From Cryobacterium sp. N22 (lineage in GTDB: Bacteria; Actinomycetota; Actinomycetes; Actinomycetales; Microbacteriaceae): a stretch of 64,000 bases of DNA. The notes beneath the pieces are model-generated. The model made no database searches. It was not told the DNA's origin and saw nothing but the letters and a program-made list of their open reading frames with translations. Position numbers and translations under genes: made by a program. The stretch spans positions 10,796 through 74,795 of the forward strand of contig NZ_PJJP01000025.1 of NCBI RefSeq assembly GCF_002929555.1, read 5' to 3'. Positions 25,487 through 34,062 of this stretch are shown here, piece by piece. The number at the start of each line of letters is the position of its first letter. Position 1 is the first letter of the stretch.

Positions 25487-26409
25487 GACTCCGCATTTTC
25501 ACCGAGCCCCAGCAGGGCGCCAGCTACGACGACCTCCTCGCGGTCGCGCAGGCCACCGAGACGCTCGGCTTCGACGCATTCTTCCGCTCTGACCACTACC
25601 TCGCCATGGGCGATCACGTCTCCGGGCTGCCCGGGCCGACGGATGCCTGGACCACCCTGGCCGGGCTGGCGCGCGAGACCGAGCGCATCCGCCTCGGCAC
25701 CCTGGTGTCGTCGCTCACCTACCGCCCGCCGGGGGTCCTGGCCATTCAGGTCGCCCAGGTCGACCAGATGTCGGGCGGACGCGTGGAGCTGGGCCTGGGC
25801 ACCGGCTGGTTCGAACAGGAACACCTGGCTTACGGCATCCCGTTCCCGGCCAAGCGGTTCGGCATGCTCGAGGAACAGCTCGAAGTGATCACCGGCCTGT
25901 GGGGCACTCCCGTCGGTGAGACCTACAGCTTCGCCGGCGAGCACTACACCCTCGTCGACTCGCCCGCCCTGCCCAAGCCCACGCAGTCGCGTGTGCCCGT
26001 GATCGTGGGTGGCGGCGGAGCCAAGCGCACCCCGGCGATGGCCGCGCGGTTCGCCACGGAATTCAACCTGCCGTTCCCCGACTTCGCCGATATCCCCGGA
26101 AAGTTCGCCGGGGTGCGAGCGGCCTGCGAGGCCGTCGGACGTGACCCGCAGGAACTGGTCTACTCGGCGGCGCTCATCGCGGTCGCCGGAGCCGACGAGG
26201 CCGAGTTCGCCCGCCGGGCTGCAGCCGTGGGCAGGGAGCCCGCCGAGCTCCGCGAGCACGGGATCGCCGGGACCGCCGGCGAGGTCGTCGACAGGCTGGG
26301 ATCCCTCGCCGCCGACGGTGTGGAGTGCGTCTACCTGCAGATCATGGACCTGGCCGACCTCGATCACCTCGATTTCCTCGCCCGCGAGGTCATGCCGCAG
26401 CTCGATTAG
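25483..26409 (+). CDS. LLM-class (F420-type) oxidoreductase
   Basis: A 308-residue luciferase-like monooxygenase-fold protein. FRSDHYLAMG, RIRLGTLVSSLTYRPP and LGLGTGWFEQEH are typical of F420-dependent members of this group. The cofactor and substrate cannot be read with certainty. Its ATG overlaps the methyltransferase stop (ATGA), so the two are coupled in translation, although no biochemical link is known. Confidence 0.88.
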   Translation: MRLRIFTEPQQGASYDDLLAVAQATETLGFDAFFRSDHYLAMGDHVSGLPGPTDAWTTLAGLARETERIRLGTLVSSLTYRPPGVLAIQVAQVDQMSGGRVELGLGTGWFEQEHLAYGIPFPAKRFGMLEEQLEVITGLWGTPVGETYSFAGEHYTLVDSPALPKPTQSRVPVIVGGGGAKRTPAMAARFATEFNLPFPDFADIPGKFAGVRAACEAVGRDPQELVYSAALIAVAGADEAEFARRAAAVGREPAELREHGIAGTAGEVVDRLGSLAADGVECVYLQIMDLADLDHLDFLAREVMPQLD

Positions 26410-26440
26410 GCGCGTCGGGTCAGGCCGCGCAGCCTGAGGA

Positions 26441-27478
26441 TCAGGCCGAGGCGCGCCGGATGAGCCGGGTCGGCATGATGTTGCGGCGTGGAACATCGGT
26501 GTCACCGGTGAGCAGCCGCAGCAGCATGTCGGCCATGGCAAAGCCCATCTCGGCGGACGGCTGGCTGATCGTCGTCAGCGGCACGGCGGCCCCGATCGCG
26601 GCCGGACTGTCGTCGAAGGCCACGATCGCGATGTCGTCCGGCACCGCGTAGCCCTGCTCGCGCAGCACGTCGAGGGCGCCGGTGGCCATCAGGTCGCTGG
26701 CCACGAAGAGCCCGTCGAGGTCGGACCGGCGCTCGAGCAGCCGGCGCATCGCGGCGGCGGCGGAGACGGCCGTGAAGTCGGCGTGCTCGACGGCGCCGGA
26801 GGGCAGCCCGGCCTGCTCCAGCGTGCGCTGGAAACCGGTGAGCCTGTCGATGCCTGCGGGCATGTCGATCGGGCCGGTGATCGAGCCCAGGCGGCGCCGG
26901 CCGATGTCGAGCAGGTGCTGGGTGCCGACCTGCGCGCCGGCGACATTGTCGACGTCGACGTAGTACGTGTCCGGGCCGAAATGGTCCGACGGCCGGCCGC
27001 CGAAGACCAGCGGGATCTGCGACCCGATGTCGCTCAGGAATTCGTCACGCGTGTGGTGCGAGACCACCAGGGCGCCGTCCACGTTGCCGCTGCGCAGGTA
27101 CCGCATGGTCTTGTGGCTGGGATCGCTGGAGGCGACGAGCAGGTTGAGGATGTACTGGCTCTCGTCGAGGCGCCGGGTGATGCCCTGCACGATGGCCGCG
27201 AAGTACGGGTCACCGAAGAATTTGGTGATGTCTTCGGGGACGACCAGGGCGACGGCCTGGGTCTGCCGGCTGGCGAGCGACCGGGCGGCGCGGTTGGGCA
27301 CGTAGTTCAGCCGTTCGATCGCCGCGGTGACAACCGCGACGATCTCCGGACTCACCTTGGTGGAACCGTTCACCACCCGGCTCACGGTGGCGCGGGACAC
27401 GCCGGCGGCCTCAGCCACCAGCTCGAGCGTCGGTTGCGCTGGACGCGGCTGGCGCGTTCCGGTTGTCATGAAGGTCAT
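26441..27478 (-). CDS. cebR: LacI-family regulator of the beta-glucoside operon (CebR-like)
   Basis: A 345-residue regulator: headpiece at residues of about 17-65 (LELVAEAAGVSRATVSRVVN, then PNRAARSLASRQTQAVALVV) and effector core with the terminal VAFDDSPAAIGAAVPLTTI motif. It is the last gene of the binding protein-permease-permease-glucosidase operon, 1 bp after the glucosidase stop. The operators GAGAGCGCTCTC in front of the operon resemble the TGGGAGCGCTCCCA box of CebR, which is relieved by cellobiose. The name is by analogy. Confidence 0.88.
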   Translation of the reverse strand: MTFMTTGTRQPRPAQPTLELVAEAAGVSRATVSRVVNGSTKVSPEIVAVVTAAIERLNYVPNRAARSLASRQTQAVALVVPEDITKFFGDPYFAAIVQGITRRLDESQYILNLLVASSDPSHKTMRYLRSGNVDGALVVSHHTRDEFLSDIGSQIPLVFGGRPSDHFGPDTYYVDVDNVAGAQVGTQHLLDIGRRRLGSITGPIDMPAGIDRLTGFQRTLEQAGLPSGAVEHADFTAVSAAAAMRRLLERRSDLDGLFVASDLMATGALDVLREQGYAVPDDIAIVAFDDSPAAIGAAVPLTTISQPSAEMGFAMADMLLRLLTGDTDVPRRNIMPTRLIRRASA

Positions 27479-27479
27479 T

Positions 27480-28910
27480 CTATTTTGCGAGAGCCGGTTC
27501 CGCTGCCGTGGTCAGCGAGCGAGCCGCAACGATGGCCGCGTAGGCGCGACCGCTGTCCTTGATGGTGCGCTCCTGGGTGTCGTAGTCAACGCGTACGATG
27601 CCGAAGCGTTTCTGGTATCCCCAGGCCCACTCGTAGTTGTCCATCAGCGACCAGTAGAAGTAGCCCTTCACGTCCACACCCTCGTCGATGGCGTCGAGGA
27701 CGGCGTCGAGGTGCAGCTGCAGGAACCGGGTGCGATCGGCGTCGTGCACCGAGCCATCCGACGCCACGATGTCGTCATACGCGGCGCCGTTCTCGGTGAC
27801 GTAGAGGTCGGTACCGGCCGGGCCGGTGTACTCGGCCCCGACGCGCACCAGGAGTTCGCGCAACCCGTCGGGCTGCACTTCCCAGTCCATGGCCGTGACC
27901 GGCAGTCCCTGGGGATGGTTGAACACGCCGTCCGCGGCGGGGAAGGGCGAACTGGTCGCCCGGTTGGTGGGGTCGTGCGAGAGCTGCGCGGACTCGGTGG
28001 GCCGGTCGGAGACCAGCGACCCGTTGTAGTAGTTCACTCCGAAGCTGTCCAGGGGCTGGCTGATCTGGGCGAGGTCGCCGTCCCGCACGAGATCGGTGAA
28101 GCCGAGGTGGGCCACGTCGTCGAGAAGGTCGGCCGGGTAACTGCCCCGGAAGATCGGATCGAGGAAGAACCTGTTGAGCTGGCCGTCGATCCGCCTGGCC
28201 GCGTCCACGTCGCCGGGCCGGGCCGGGTCGACGGGCTTGGCCACGGTGAGGTTCAGGGTGATACCGAGCTCCAGCCCGGGGTCGCGTTCGCGCAGGGCCT
28301 GCACGGCCAGGCCGTGACCGAGCAGAAGGTGGTGGCCTGCGGCGAGCCCGTCGGTCTTGCTCTGCCGACCGGGCGCGTGCACGCCGGCGGTGTAACCGAC
28401 GAACGCGGAACACCACGGCTCGTTGAGCGTGGTCCAGACACCGACCCTGTCGCCGAGGGCGTCATGAACGGACAGGGCGTAGTCACGGAACAGTTCCGCG
28501 GTGTCGCGGTTGGCCCAGCCGCCCTTCTCCTCGAGCGCCTGGGGCAGATCCCAGTGGTACAGGGTGAGCCACGGCTTGATGCCCGCACCGAGCAGCTCGT
28601 CGACGAGTCGGGAGTAGAAGTCGATGCCCTGCGGGTTGACCGGCCCGTTGTCGGGGCGGACCCTGGACCACGAGGTGGAGAACCTGTAGGTCTGCAGGCC
28701 CAGCTCCTTCATCACGGCCACGTCGCCGGCGTACCGGTGATAGTGGTCGCAGGCGACGTCGCCGTTTTCAGCGTTGACGACGGCGCCGGGGATGCGGCTG
28801 AAGGTATCCCAGATCGAGTCGGTGCGGCCGTCGTCGTGGGCGGCGCCCTCGATCTGGTAGGCGGCCGTGGCCGCACCGAACAGGAAGTCGGCCGGGAAGG
28901 CCCTGGTCAT
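27480..28910 (-). CDS. Beta-glucosidase, glycoside hydrolase family 1
   Basis: A 476-residue GH1 enzyme. The acid/base glutamate is in TLNEPW and the nucleophile in YVTENGA; FLFGAATAAYQIEGA and the substrate-binding WSLMDNYEWAWGY are also present. It has no signal peptide, so it acts in the cytoplasm on imported beta-glucosides such as cellobiose, releasing glucose. The ATG overlaps the upstream permease stop as ATGA. Gene order matches actinobacterial cebEFG-bglC loci. Confidence 0.95.
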   Translation of the reverse strand: MTRAFPADFLFGAATAAYQIEGAAHDDGRTDSIWDTFSRIPGAVVNAENGDVACDHYHRYAGDVAVMKELGLQTYRFSTSWSRVRPDNGPVNPQGIDFYSRLVDELLGAGIKPWLTLYHWDLPQALEEKGGWANRDTAELFRDYALSVHDALGDRVGVWTTLNEPWCSAFVGYTAGVHAPGRQSKTDGLAAGHHLLLGHGLAVQALRERDPGLELGITLNLTVAKPVDPARPGDVDAARRIDGQLNRFFLDPIFRGSYPADLLDDVAHLGFTDLVRDGDLAQISQPLDSFGVNYYNGSLVSDRPTESAQLSHDPTNRATSSPFPAADGVFNHPQGLPVTAMDWEVQPDGLRELLVRVGAEYTGPAGTDLYVTENGAAYDDIVASDGSVHDADRTRFLQLHLDAVLDAIDEGVDVKGYFYWSLMDNYEWAWGYQKRFGIVRVDYDTQERTIKDSGRAYAAIVAARSLTTAAEPALAK

Positions 28911-29752
28911 CCCTTGACCGCACCCTGCATGATGCCGGCCACCAGCTGCTTGCCCAGGAAGACGAAGAGCACGATCAGCGGGATGATCGAGAGCACCACA
29001 CCGGAGAGCACCAGCGAGTAGTCCACGTAGTACGCGGCCTGCAGCTGCTGCAGGGCCACCGGCAGGGTGGGGTTGCCGGGGTCGAGCACGATGAACGGCC
29101 AGAAGAAGTTCGTCCAGGTGCCGATGAACGCGAACAGGGCGAGCATCGCCGCGGCCGGCCGGGCCGCGGGCAGGCCCACGTGCCAGAAGCTGCGGATCAT
29201 CGAGGCACCGTCCATGCGCACGGCCTCGATGAGCTCGTCGGGCAGGGCGTCCTTGAGGTACTGGGTCATCCAGAACACCCCGAACGCGGTGACCAGGCCG
29301 GGAGCGATGACGGCCCAGAGGCTGCCCGTCCAGCCGAGCCGTGACATCACGATGAACAGCGGCACGATGCCGAGCTGGGTGGGCACGGCCATGGTGGCGA
29401 TGACGAAGACGAGCAGGCCTTCGCGGCCGCGGAACTTGAGCTTCGCGAACGCGTAGCCGGCCAGGGTGGAGAAGGCCACGACGCTCAGGGCCACGGCCGA
29501 GGACACGATGATGCTGTTCAGCAGGGCGTTCCAGAACGGGATGCTGTCGATGACCGTGGCGGCGTTGGCGAAGAAGTTGCCGCCGGGCACGAAGATCATG
29601 CCGTTCTTGTTGATAGCGGTCGCATCCTGGCTGCCGATCAGGAAGGACCACCAGATCGGGAAGAACGATCCAACCAGCACGGCAATCAGGACTCCATAGA
29701 CCCAGAAGCCCGGGCGGCGGTCATGGCCGCCGATTGAACGTGTCTTTCTCAT
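28907..29752 (-). CDS. cebG: Carbohydrate ABC transporter permease (MalG/CebG type)
   Basis: A 281-residue permease with six membrane helices and the cytoplasmic EAA loop ELIEAVRMDGASMIRSFWHV that docks the ATPase. It overlaps the preceding permease (ATGA) and the glucosidase gene (ATGA). No ATPase is encoded in the operon; as in other actinobacterial CUT1 systems a shared MsiK-type ATPase elsewhere is expected. Confidence 0.9.
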   Translation of the reverse strand: MRKTRSIGGHDRRPGFWVYGVLIAVLVGSFFPIWWSFLIGSQDATAINKNGMIFVPGGNFFANAATVIDSIPFWNALLNSIIVSSAVALSVVAFSTLAGYAFAKLKFRGREGLLVFVIATMAVPTQLGIVPLFIVMSRLGWTGSLWAVIAPGLVTAFGVFWMTQYLKDALPDELIEAVRMDGASMIRSFWHVGLPAARPAAAMLALFAFIGTWTNFFWPFIVLDPGNPTLPVALQQLQAAYYVDYSLVLSGVVLSIIPLIVLFVFLGKQLVAGIMQGAVKG

Positions 29753-30738
29753 GAGATTCCTCGTGCCTTGATGGGTCGAACCTTGATGGCTTTGTCGCTC
29801 GTGGCGCTGATCTTCCGGCTGATGTAGAAGTTGAGCGCGGCGATCAGGATGATGATGAGGAACAGGAGCCACGACACGGCGGAGGCCCTGCCGAAGTTCC
29901 GCTGGTTCCAGCCCAACTCGTAGATGTAGAGGGTCAGCGTCTGCCATTGCCGGCTGGCCCCGCCCTGGCCGTACTGGTCGAACATGCGCGGCTCGTCGAA
30001 GATCTGCAGGCCACCGATGGTGGAGGTGATGATCACGAAGATGATGGTGGGGCGCATCAGCGGAACGGTGAGCGACCAGAAGGTGCGCCAGCGGCCGGCG
30101 CCGTCGATGATCGCGGCTTCGTAGAAGTCGCGGGGCACGGCCTGCATGGCGGCCAGGAAGATCAGGGCGTTGTAGCCGGTCCAGCGGAAGTTGACCATGG
30201 TGGCGATCGCGAAGTGACTGGGAATGACGTCGACGTGCCAGCGGATGGACTCGAGGCCGACGGTGTTCAGCAGCTGGTTGATGACGCCGTACTTGTCACC
30301 GAACAGGTCGTTGAAGATCAGGGCGACGGCGACGGGGGCCACCACGTAGGGCAGCAGGACGCCCATGCGCCAGAAGGTCTTGCCGCGCAGGTTGAAGTCG
30401 AGCACCGCGGCGATGGCGATGGCCGCGATCACCTGGGGGATGGCCGACAGCAGGAAGATGCTGAAGGTGTTGCGCAGCGAGATCCAGAAGTACGGCTGCG
30501 CGAGCACGGTCTGGAAGTTCTCGAGACCGACGAAGTCGCCCTGGCCACCGATGAGGTTCCAGTCGTGCAGCGACACCCAGGCCGTGTACCCGAGGGGGAA
30601 CAGCCCGATCAGTGCGAAGACGATGAAAAACGGTGAGATGTAAAGGTAGGGGGAGAGCTTCACGTCCCAGTGGGAAAGGCGGTGGTTGAAGGCGATGCGG
30701 CGGATCGCGCGGGCATCGACTTCGGTCGCGGCTGTCAT
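29749..30738 (-). CDS. cebF: Carbohydrate ABC transporter permease (MalF/CebF type)
   Basis: A 329-residue permease with an N-terminal cytoplasmic segment, about six membrane helices and the EAA loop DFYEAAIIDGAGRWRTFW. The first helix region LYISPFFIVFALIGLFPLGY is typical of CUT1 permeases. It follows the binding-protein gene after a 100-bp gap that contains a strong stem-loop, and overlaps the second permease as ATGA. Confidence 0.9.
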   Translation of the reverse strand: MTAATEVDARAIRRIAFNHRLSHWDVKLSPYLYISPFFIVFALIGLFPLGYTAWVSLHDWNLIGGQGDFVGLENFQTVLAQPYFWISLRNTFSIFLLSAIPQVIAAIAIAAVLDFNLRGKTFWRMGVLLPYVVAPVAVALIFNDLFGDKYGVINQLLNTVGLESIRWHVDVIPSHFAIATMVNFRWTGYNALIFLAAMQAVPRDFYEAAIIDGAGRWRTFWSLTVPLMRPTIIFVIITSTIGGLQIFDEPRMFDQYGQGGASRQWQTLTLYIYELGWNQRNFGRASAVSWLLFLIIILIAALNFYISRKISATSDKAIKVRPIKARGIS

Positions 30739-30777
30739 TCGAGTCCTTGAGGGTGGGAGCAGGTTGAACGAAAGGGA

Positions 30778-30807
30778 GCCAGGTGGAGGCAGGTGCCTCC
30801 ACCTGGC
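30778..30807. other. Intercistronic stem-loop behind the binding-protein gene
   Basis: GCCAGGTGGAGGC (30778-30790) pairs perfectly with GCCTCCACCTGGC (30795-30807) around a 4-nt loop. It lies 32 bp past the binding-protein stop and 39 bp before the first permease. No T-run follows. As in malE-malF-type operons, it should favour stable binding-protein message over permease message. Confidence 0.8.
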
Positions 30808-30838
30808 GGGTACTGCGGACGTGCGGCGAACTGGCTGG

Positions 30839-32113
30839 TTAGCCCAGCGCGTTCACGTCAGTTACGAACTGTTCCCACGACTGTTCGCGGGTCATCGACG
30901 CGTCTTCGACGCGGGTGAGGGCCTGCTGCATGGCGTCGTTGATCGGGAAGTACTTCACACCCTTGAACGGGGTGACCTCAACGGCCGCGGCGCGGGTGGC
31001 GAGGATCTGGCCGACCGGTGCGTTGTTGAAGAACTCGTTCGTCGATTCGAGCAGTTCGGGGCTCTCGAGAGCTTCGACCTGGCTCGGGAAGGTGCCCTTG
31101 GAGGCGAACGCCGAGAGCTGCTGCTCCGGCGCGGTCAGCCAGGCGGCCAGCGCCTTGGCTTCTTCGGGGTGCTCGGACTGAGCCGGAACGGTCAGGTACG
31201 AACCGCCCCAGTTGCCACCGCCACCGGGGAAGGTGTCGGCGATGTCCCAGCCGGTGACGCCGGCGGCGTTACCTTCGATGACGCCGAGCATCCAGCCCGG
31301 GCACAGCATGGTCGCGAAGCCATCGTTCTGGAAGCTCGCGGTCCAGTCGTCGCTCCACTGCTGGAGGTGAGCCGAGAGGGTGCTGCTGGCGTCGAGGACG
31401 CTGTTGTACGCGGCCTTCACGTCGGGGTTCTCGGTGGCGATGACGGTTCCGTCATCCTCTTCGTAGGCGTTGTCGAACTGGTTGATGACGCCCTGCCAGG
31501 TGGCTCCGGCGGAGTCGAACCACGGCACGTTGGTGCCGGCAGCGGTGAACGTGGCACCGGCTGCGTAGTAGCTGTCCCAGCTGTCACCGAGGAGAGTGGC
31601 GACCTCGGCGCGGTCGGTGGGCAGGCCGGCGGCGGCGAACAGGTCGGAGCGGTAGCAGACGCCCTCCGGGCCGATGTCGGTGCCGTAGGCGATCAGGTTG
31701 CCGTCGGCGTCGGTGGCCGACGCTTCCTTCCACTCGAGCCAGCGGCCCTCGACCTCGTCGGAGCTGAGGTCGACGAACTGGTCGGAGTACTGCAGGAGCT
31801 CAGGAAGCCAGTCAACCTCGATGGCTTCGACATCGCTCAGGCCGCTGCCGGCGGCGAGCCGGGTGGTGAGGTTGTCGCGGGCCTCGTTCGACGTCGCGGC
31901 CTTCTTGGCGACGACGGTGATGTCGGGGTTTTCTTCCATGTACTTCTCGAACAGGCCTTCGTAGCCGAATTCGTTGAAGGTGGCGACGGTCAACTTGATC
32001 TTGCCGCCCTCATCACTCGAGTCGCCTGCGGGCGCACAGCCCGAGGCAAGCAGGGCGAAAGCTGCGGCGCCGGCGACGGCGGCCACAATCGTGGGGCGAG
32101 GGAAACGCTTCAC
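30839..32113 (-). CDS. cebE: Beta-glucoside ABC transporter substrate-binding lipoprotein (CebE-like)
   Basis: A 424-residue solute-binding protein family 1 member. The signal peptide ends in LLASGC (Cys about residue 26) followed by a short Ser/Asp-rich linker. The mature domain keeps IKLTVATFNEFGYEGLFEKY and DVEAIEVDWLPELLQYSDQF. The GTG at 32113 has AAGGAG 5 nt upstream. First gene of the operon, under the promoter at 32196-32224. Cellobiose or other short beta-glucosides are inferred as ligand from the GH1 gene and the CebR-like operators. Confidence 0.9.
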   Translation of the reverse strand: MKRFPRPTIVAAVAGAAAFALLASGCAPAGDSSDEGGKIKLTVATFNEFGYEGLFEKYMEENPDITVVAKKAATSNEARDNLTTRLAAGSGLSDVEAIEVDWLPELLQYSDQFVDLSSDEVEGRWLEWKEASATDADGNLIAYGTDIGPEGVCYRSDLFAAAGLPTDRAEVATLLGDSWDSYYAAGATFTAAGTNVPWFDSAGATWQGVINQFDNAYEEDDGTVIATENPDVKAAYNSVLDASSTLSAHLQQWSDDWTASFQNDGFATMLCPGWMLGVIEGNAAGVTGWDIADTFPGGGGNWGGSYLTVPAQSEHPEEAKALAAWLTAPEQQLSAFASKGTFPSQVEALESPELLESTNEFFNNAPVGQILATRAAAVEVTPFKGVKYFPINDAMQQALTRVEDASMTREQSWEQFVTDVNALG

Positions 32114-32168
32114 GGTCACTCCTTTGTGTGTGTGGTGCTGGTGGTGTGGAGCGCCGCCGAAGAAAGCT

Positions 32169-32184
32169 GTGAGAGCGCTCTCAC
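32169..32184. promoter_or_regulatory. CebR-like operator 1
   Basis: GTGAGAGCGCTCTCAC is a perfect 16-bp palindrome lying just beyond the predicted transcription start of the beta-glucoside operon. It shares the GAGAGCGCTCTC core with operator 2, 54 bp away centre to centre. Confidence 0.88.
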
Positions 32185-32195
32185 GTGTGATGCCC

Positions 32196-32224
32196 ACCAT
32201 AGAACCCGCGCGGAGGCATGTCAA
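32196..32224 (-). promoter_or_regulatory. Promoter of the beta-glucoside operon
   Basis: On the minus strand TTGACA (32219-32224) and TATGGT (32196-32201) are exactly 17 bp apart. Operator 2 abuts the -35 element and operator 1 lies past the start point, so a repressor could bracket or loop the promoter. Confidence 0.88.
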
Positions 32225-32238
32225 GAGAGCGCTCTCAC
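32224..32238. promoter_or_regulatory. CebR-like operator 2
   Basis: AGAGAGCGCTCTCAC contains the same perfect GAGAGCGCTCTC core (32225-32236) as operator 1. It touches the -35 hexamer of the operon promoter. The remaining 83 bp up to the next gene hold no feature I can support. Confidence 0.85.
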
Positions 32239-32321
32239 GGAACGGCAGTGATGGCCGATTCGTTATGTTCGCGCTACAAAATCAACCCGTTTGAGGGTCA
32301 AGAACCGGCCTGGCCCCGGTC

Positions 32322-33017
32322 TCAGGCGAAGACCGCGACCGCTTCCGCCACCGGAACCGGCCCGGAGATGAGGTGCAGGATGGCGCGATCACCCGCACCG
32401 GTGCCCAGGAGCTCGGCCAGTACCGCGGCCACATCCGCACGGGGGATGCTGCCCGTCGTCTCCGGGTGCACGGCTCCGGTTGCGTCCGGGCCGGTGCGCT
32501 CGAGGCGCACGGTACCGGTGGGTTCGTCGTCGGTGAGGGTGCCCGGCCGCACGATGGTCCAGGCGAGGTCACGGCGCACGAGGTCCTCCTCGGCGCCGAG
32601 CTTGGCCCGGAGGTAGGCCACGAAGTCGGCCGGCACGCCGTCTGGCGTGACGCCGTCCCGCACGAGGTCGGCGCCGGTGGAAGAAATCTGCACGAACCGG
32701 CGTACACCGGCGGCCTCTGCCGCATCGGCCAGCAGTACCGAGGCGCCCAGGTCGACCGAGCTCTTACGCGCATCGCCGCTGCCCGCACCGGCTCCGGCCG
32801 CGAAGACCGCGGCGTCGGCACCGGCCAGGACCGCGGCCACAGCGTCGACCGAGCTGTTCTCCAGGTCGAGCAGCACGGGCTGGGCGCCGTCAAGCAGCAG
32901 ATCCGCGCTTTGCTCCTCATTGCGAATCAACCCGATCACCGTGTGTCCGTCGCGGGACAGCTCCCGGCTGAGGAATCGAGCAATTTTTCCATGTGCACCA
33001 GCTATAACAATTCGCAT
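32322..33017 (-). CDS. NAD(P)-binding protein, NmrA/SDR-like
   Basis: A 231-residue Rossmann-fold protein of the atypical short-chain dehydrogenase group. The dinucleotide loop is MRIVIAGAHGKIARFLS, followed by the acidic LLDLENSSVDA, the RFVQISSTGA strand and WTIVRPGTLTDD. It lacks the YxxxK pair of classical dehydrogenases, so it may be a regulator or an NADPH-binding reductase. The ATG at 33017 fits the start of the fold. It runs toward the beta-glucoside promoter region and appears unrelated to it. Confidence 0.85.
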   Translation of the reverse strand: MRIVIAGAHGKIARFLSRELSRDGHTVIGLIRNEEQSADLLLDGAQPVLLDLENSSVDAVAAVLAGADAAVFAAGAGAGSGDARKSSVDLGASVLLADAAEAAGVRRFVQISSTGADLVRDGVTPDGVPADFVAYLRAKLGAEEDLVRRDLAWTIVRPGTLTDDEPTGTVRLERTGPDATGAVHPETTGSIPRADVAAVLAELLGTGAGDRAILHLISGPVPVAEAVAVFA

Positions 33018-33097
33018 ACCCACTACAACAGGAGGCTGGGCGATGGAATTCCCCGCCCGGGCGCCGCTCGTCTCCGGTGCAGGATATGCTCGGCATC

Positions 33098-33949
33098 GTG
33101 TTAGAACAATCGCGCCGGGGGGCGTCACCGCGCGTGCGTCGTCGTCGCGCGCTTGTGGCAGTCACGGCGGGGCTCCTGGTGCTTATCGGCGGGGGTGCCG
33201 TAGTCCTGGGCGGTCTCACCGGCCGCGCCGCATCCGCGCCGGCCACAACCGCCGCGCCGACGAAGACCGAGCCGGCCACCCCGCCGGCCGAACCACGCCC
33301 CTCGCCCTCCGCCTCGCCCGACCCGGCGCCGGCGCCCACGTTCGACCGCGCGGCTCATTCGATCGACGACCCGAACAGTATCTGGGTCGTCGTCGACAAA
33401 CTCCGGCCGCTCAACCCGACCGACTACAGCCCAGACGACCTCGTCGACGTCCCTGTTCCGTTCGCGAACTCGCCGCAGCTCCGGCAGGAGGCATCCGACG
33501 CCGTCGTGTCGCTCTTCGCCGCCTTCACGGCCGAGACCGGCCTCGCACTCCAGTCCCAGAGCGCGTATCGCAGCTTCGACGCCCAGACGCGGGTCTACAA
33601 CAACGATCTCGTCAACCTCGGCCAGGCCGGTGCCGACCTGAGCACCGCGCGGCCGGGCACGAGCGAACACCAGACCGGTCTCACCATCGACATCAGCGCC
33701 CAGCCCGGCCAATGCTCTCTCAACGCGTGCTTCGCCGACACTCCGCATGGACAGTGGCTCGCCGCCAACGCGTGGCGATTCGGCTACCTGTTGCGCTACC
33801 CCGCCGACAAGATCCCGGTGACCGGTTACGAGTTCGAGCCCTGGCATTTCCGGTACATCGGGATCGACCTGGCCACGGAAATGCACAGCGAAGGCGTCAC
33901 CACCCTCGAGGAGTTCTTCGGCCTTCCGGCCGCACCGTCGTACGGGTGA
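33098..33949 (+). CDS. D-alanyl-D-alanine carboxypeptidase, M15 (VanY) family
   Basis: About 283 residues. A basic start and one membrane anchor (RRRRALVAVTAGLLVLIGGG) lead to a Pro/Ala/Thr-rich wall-spanning linker of ~60 residues and then the zinc peptidase domain with SEHQTGLTIDI and EPWHFRYIG, the metal and catalytic motifs. It trims the terminal D-Ala of peptidoglycan peptides outside the membrane. TATGCT (33085-33090) lies 7 nt before the GTG at 33098; in-frame ATG 33086 and GTG 33077 are alternatives. Two amidase-domain genes follow in the same direction. Confidence 0.88.
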   Translation: MLEQSRRGASPRVRRRRALVAVTAGLLVLIGGGAVVLGGLTGRAASAPATTAAPTKTEPATPPAEPRPSPSASPDPAPAPTFDRAAHSIDDPNSIWVVVDKLRPLNPTDYSPDDLVDVPVPFANSPQLRQEASDAVVSLFAAFTAETGLALQSQSAYRSFDAQTRVYNNDLVNLGQAGADLSTARPGTSEHQTGLTIDISAQPGQCSLNACFADTPHGQWLAANAWRFGYLLRYPADKIPVTGYEFEPWHFRYIGIDLATEMHSEGVTTLEEFFGLPAAPSYG

Positions 33950-34062
33950 AACAAACGGCTGAATCCATGCTCATGCATGGGTTTCGGAGGTTCTCCACAG
34001 GGTCTTGCCATGCGCGGATGTTCTCCTGACAGGTCCCCACGCCGCCGACGAGAAACGAATTT
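33950..34062. other. Leader region with palindrome upstream of the amidase gene
   Basis: The gap holds CCATGC/GCATGG inverted arms (about 33966-33981) followed by a purine-rich stretch. It could be part of a regulatory leader or a weak terminator for the M15 gene; I could not match it to a known riboswitch. Confidence 0.3.

Noticed and set aside
27480-29651. Extended permease-glucosidase fusion
   Set aside because: The part upstream of 28910 is out of frame with the real permease; the ATGA overlap at 28907-28910 marks the glucosidase start.
33950-34062. Cyclic-di-AMP (ydaO) riboswitch upstream of the amidase gene
   Set aside because: The location before wall-hydrolase genes is suggestive, but I could not line up the conserved ydaO core; a covariance-model search would decide.
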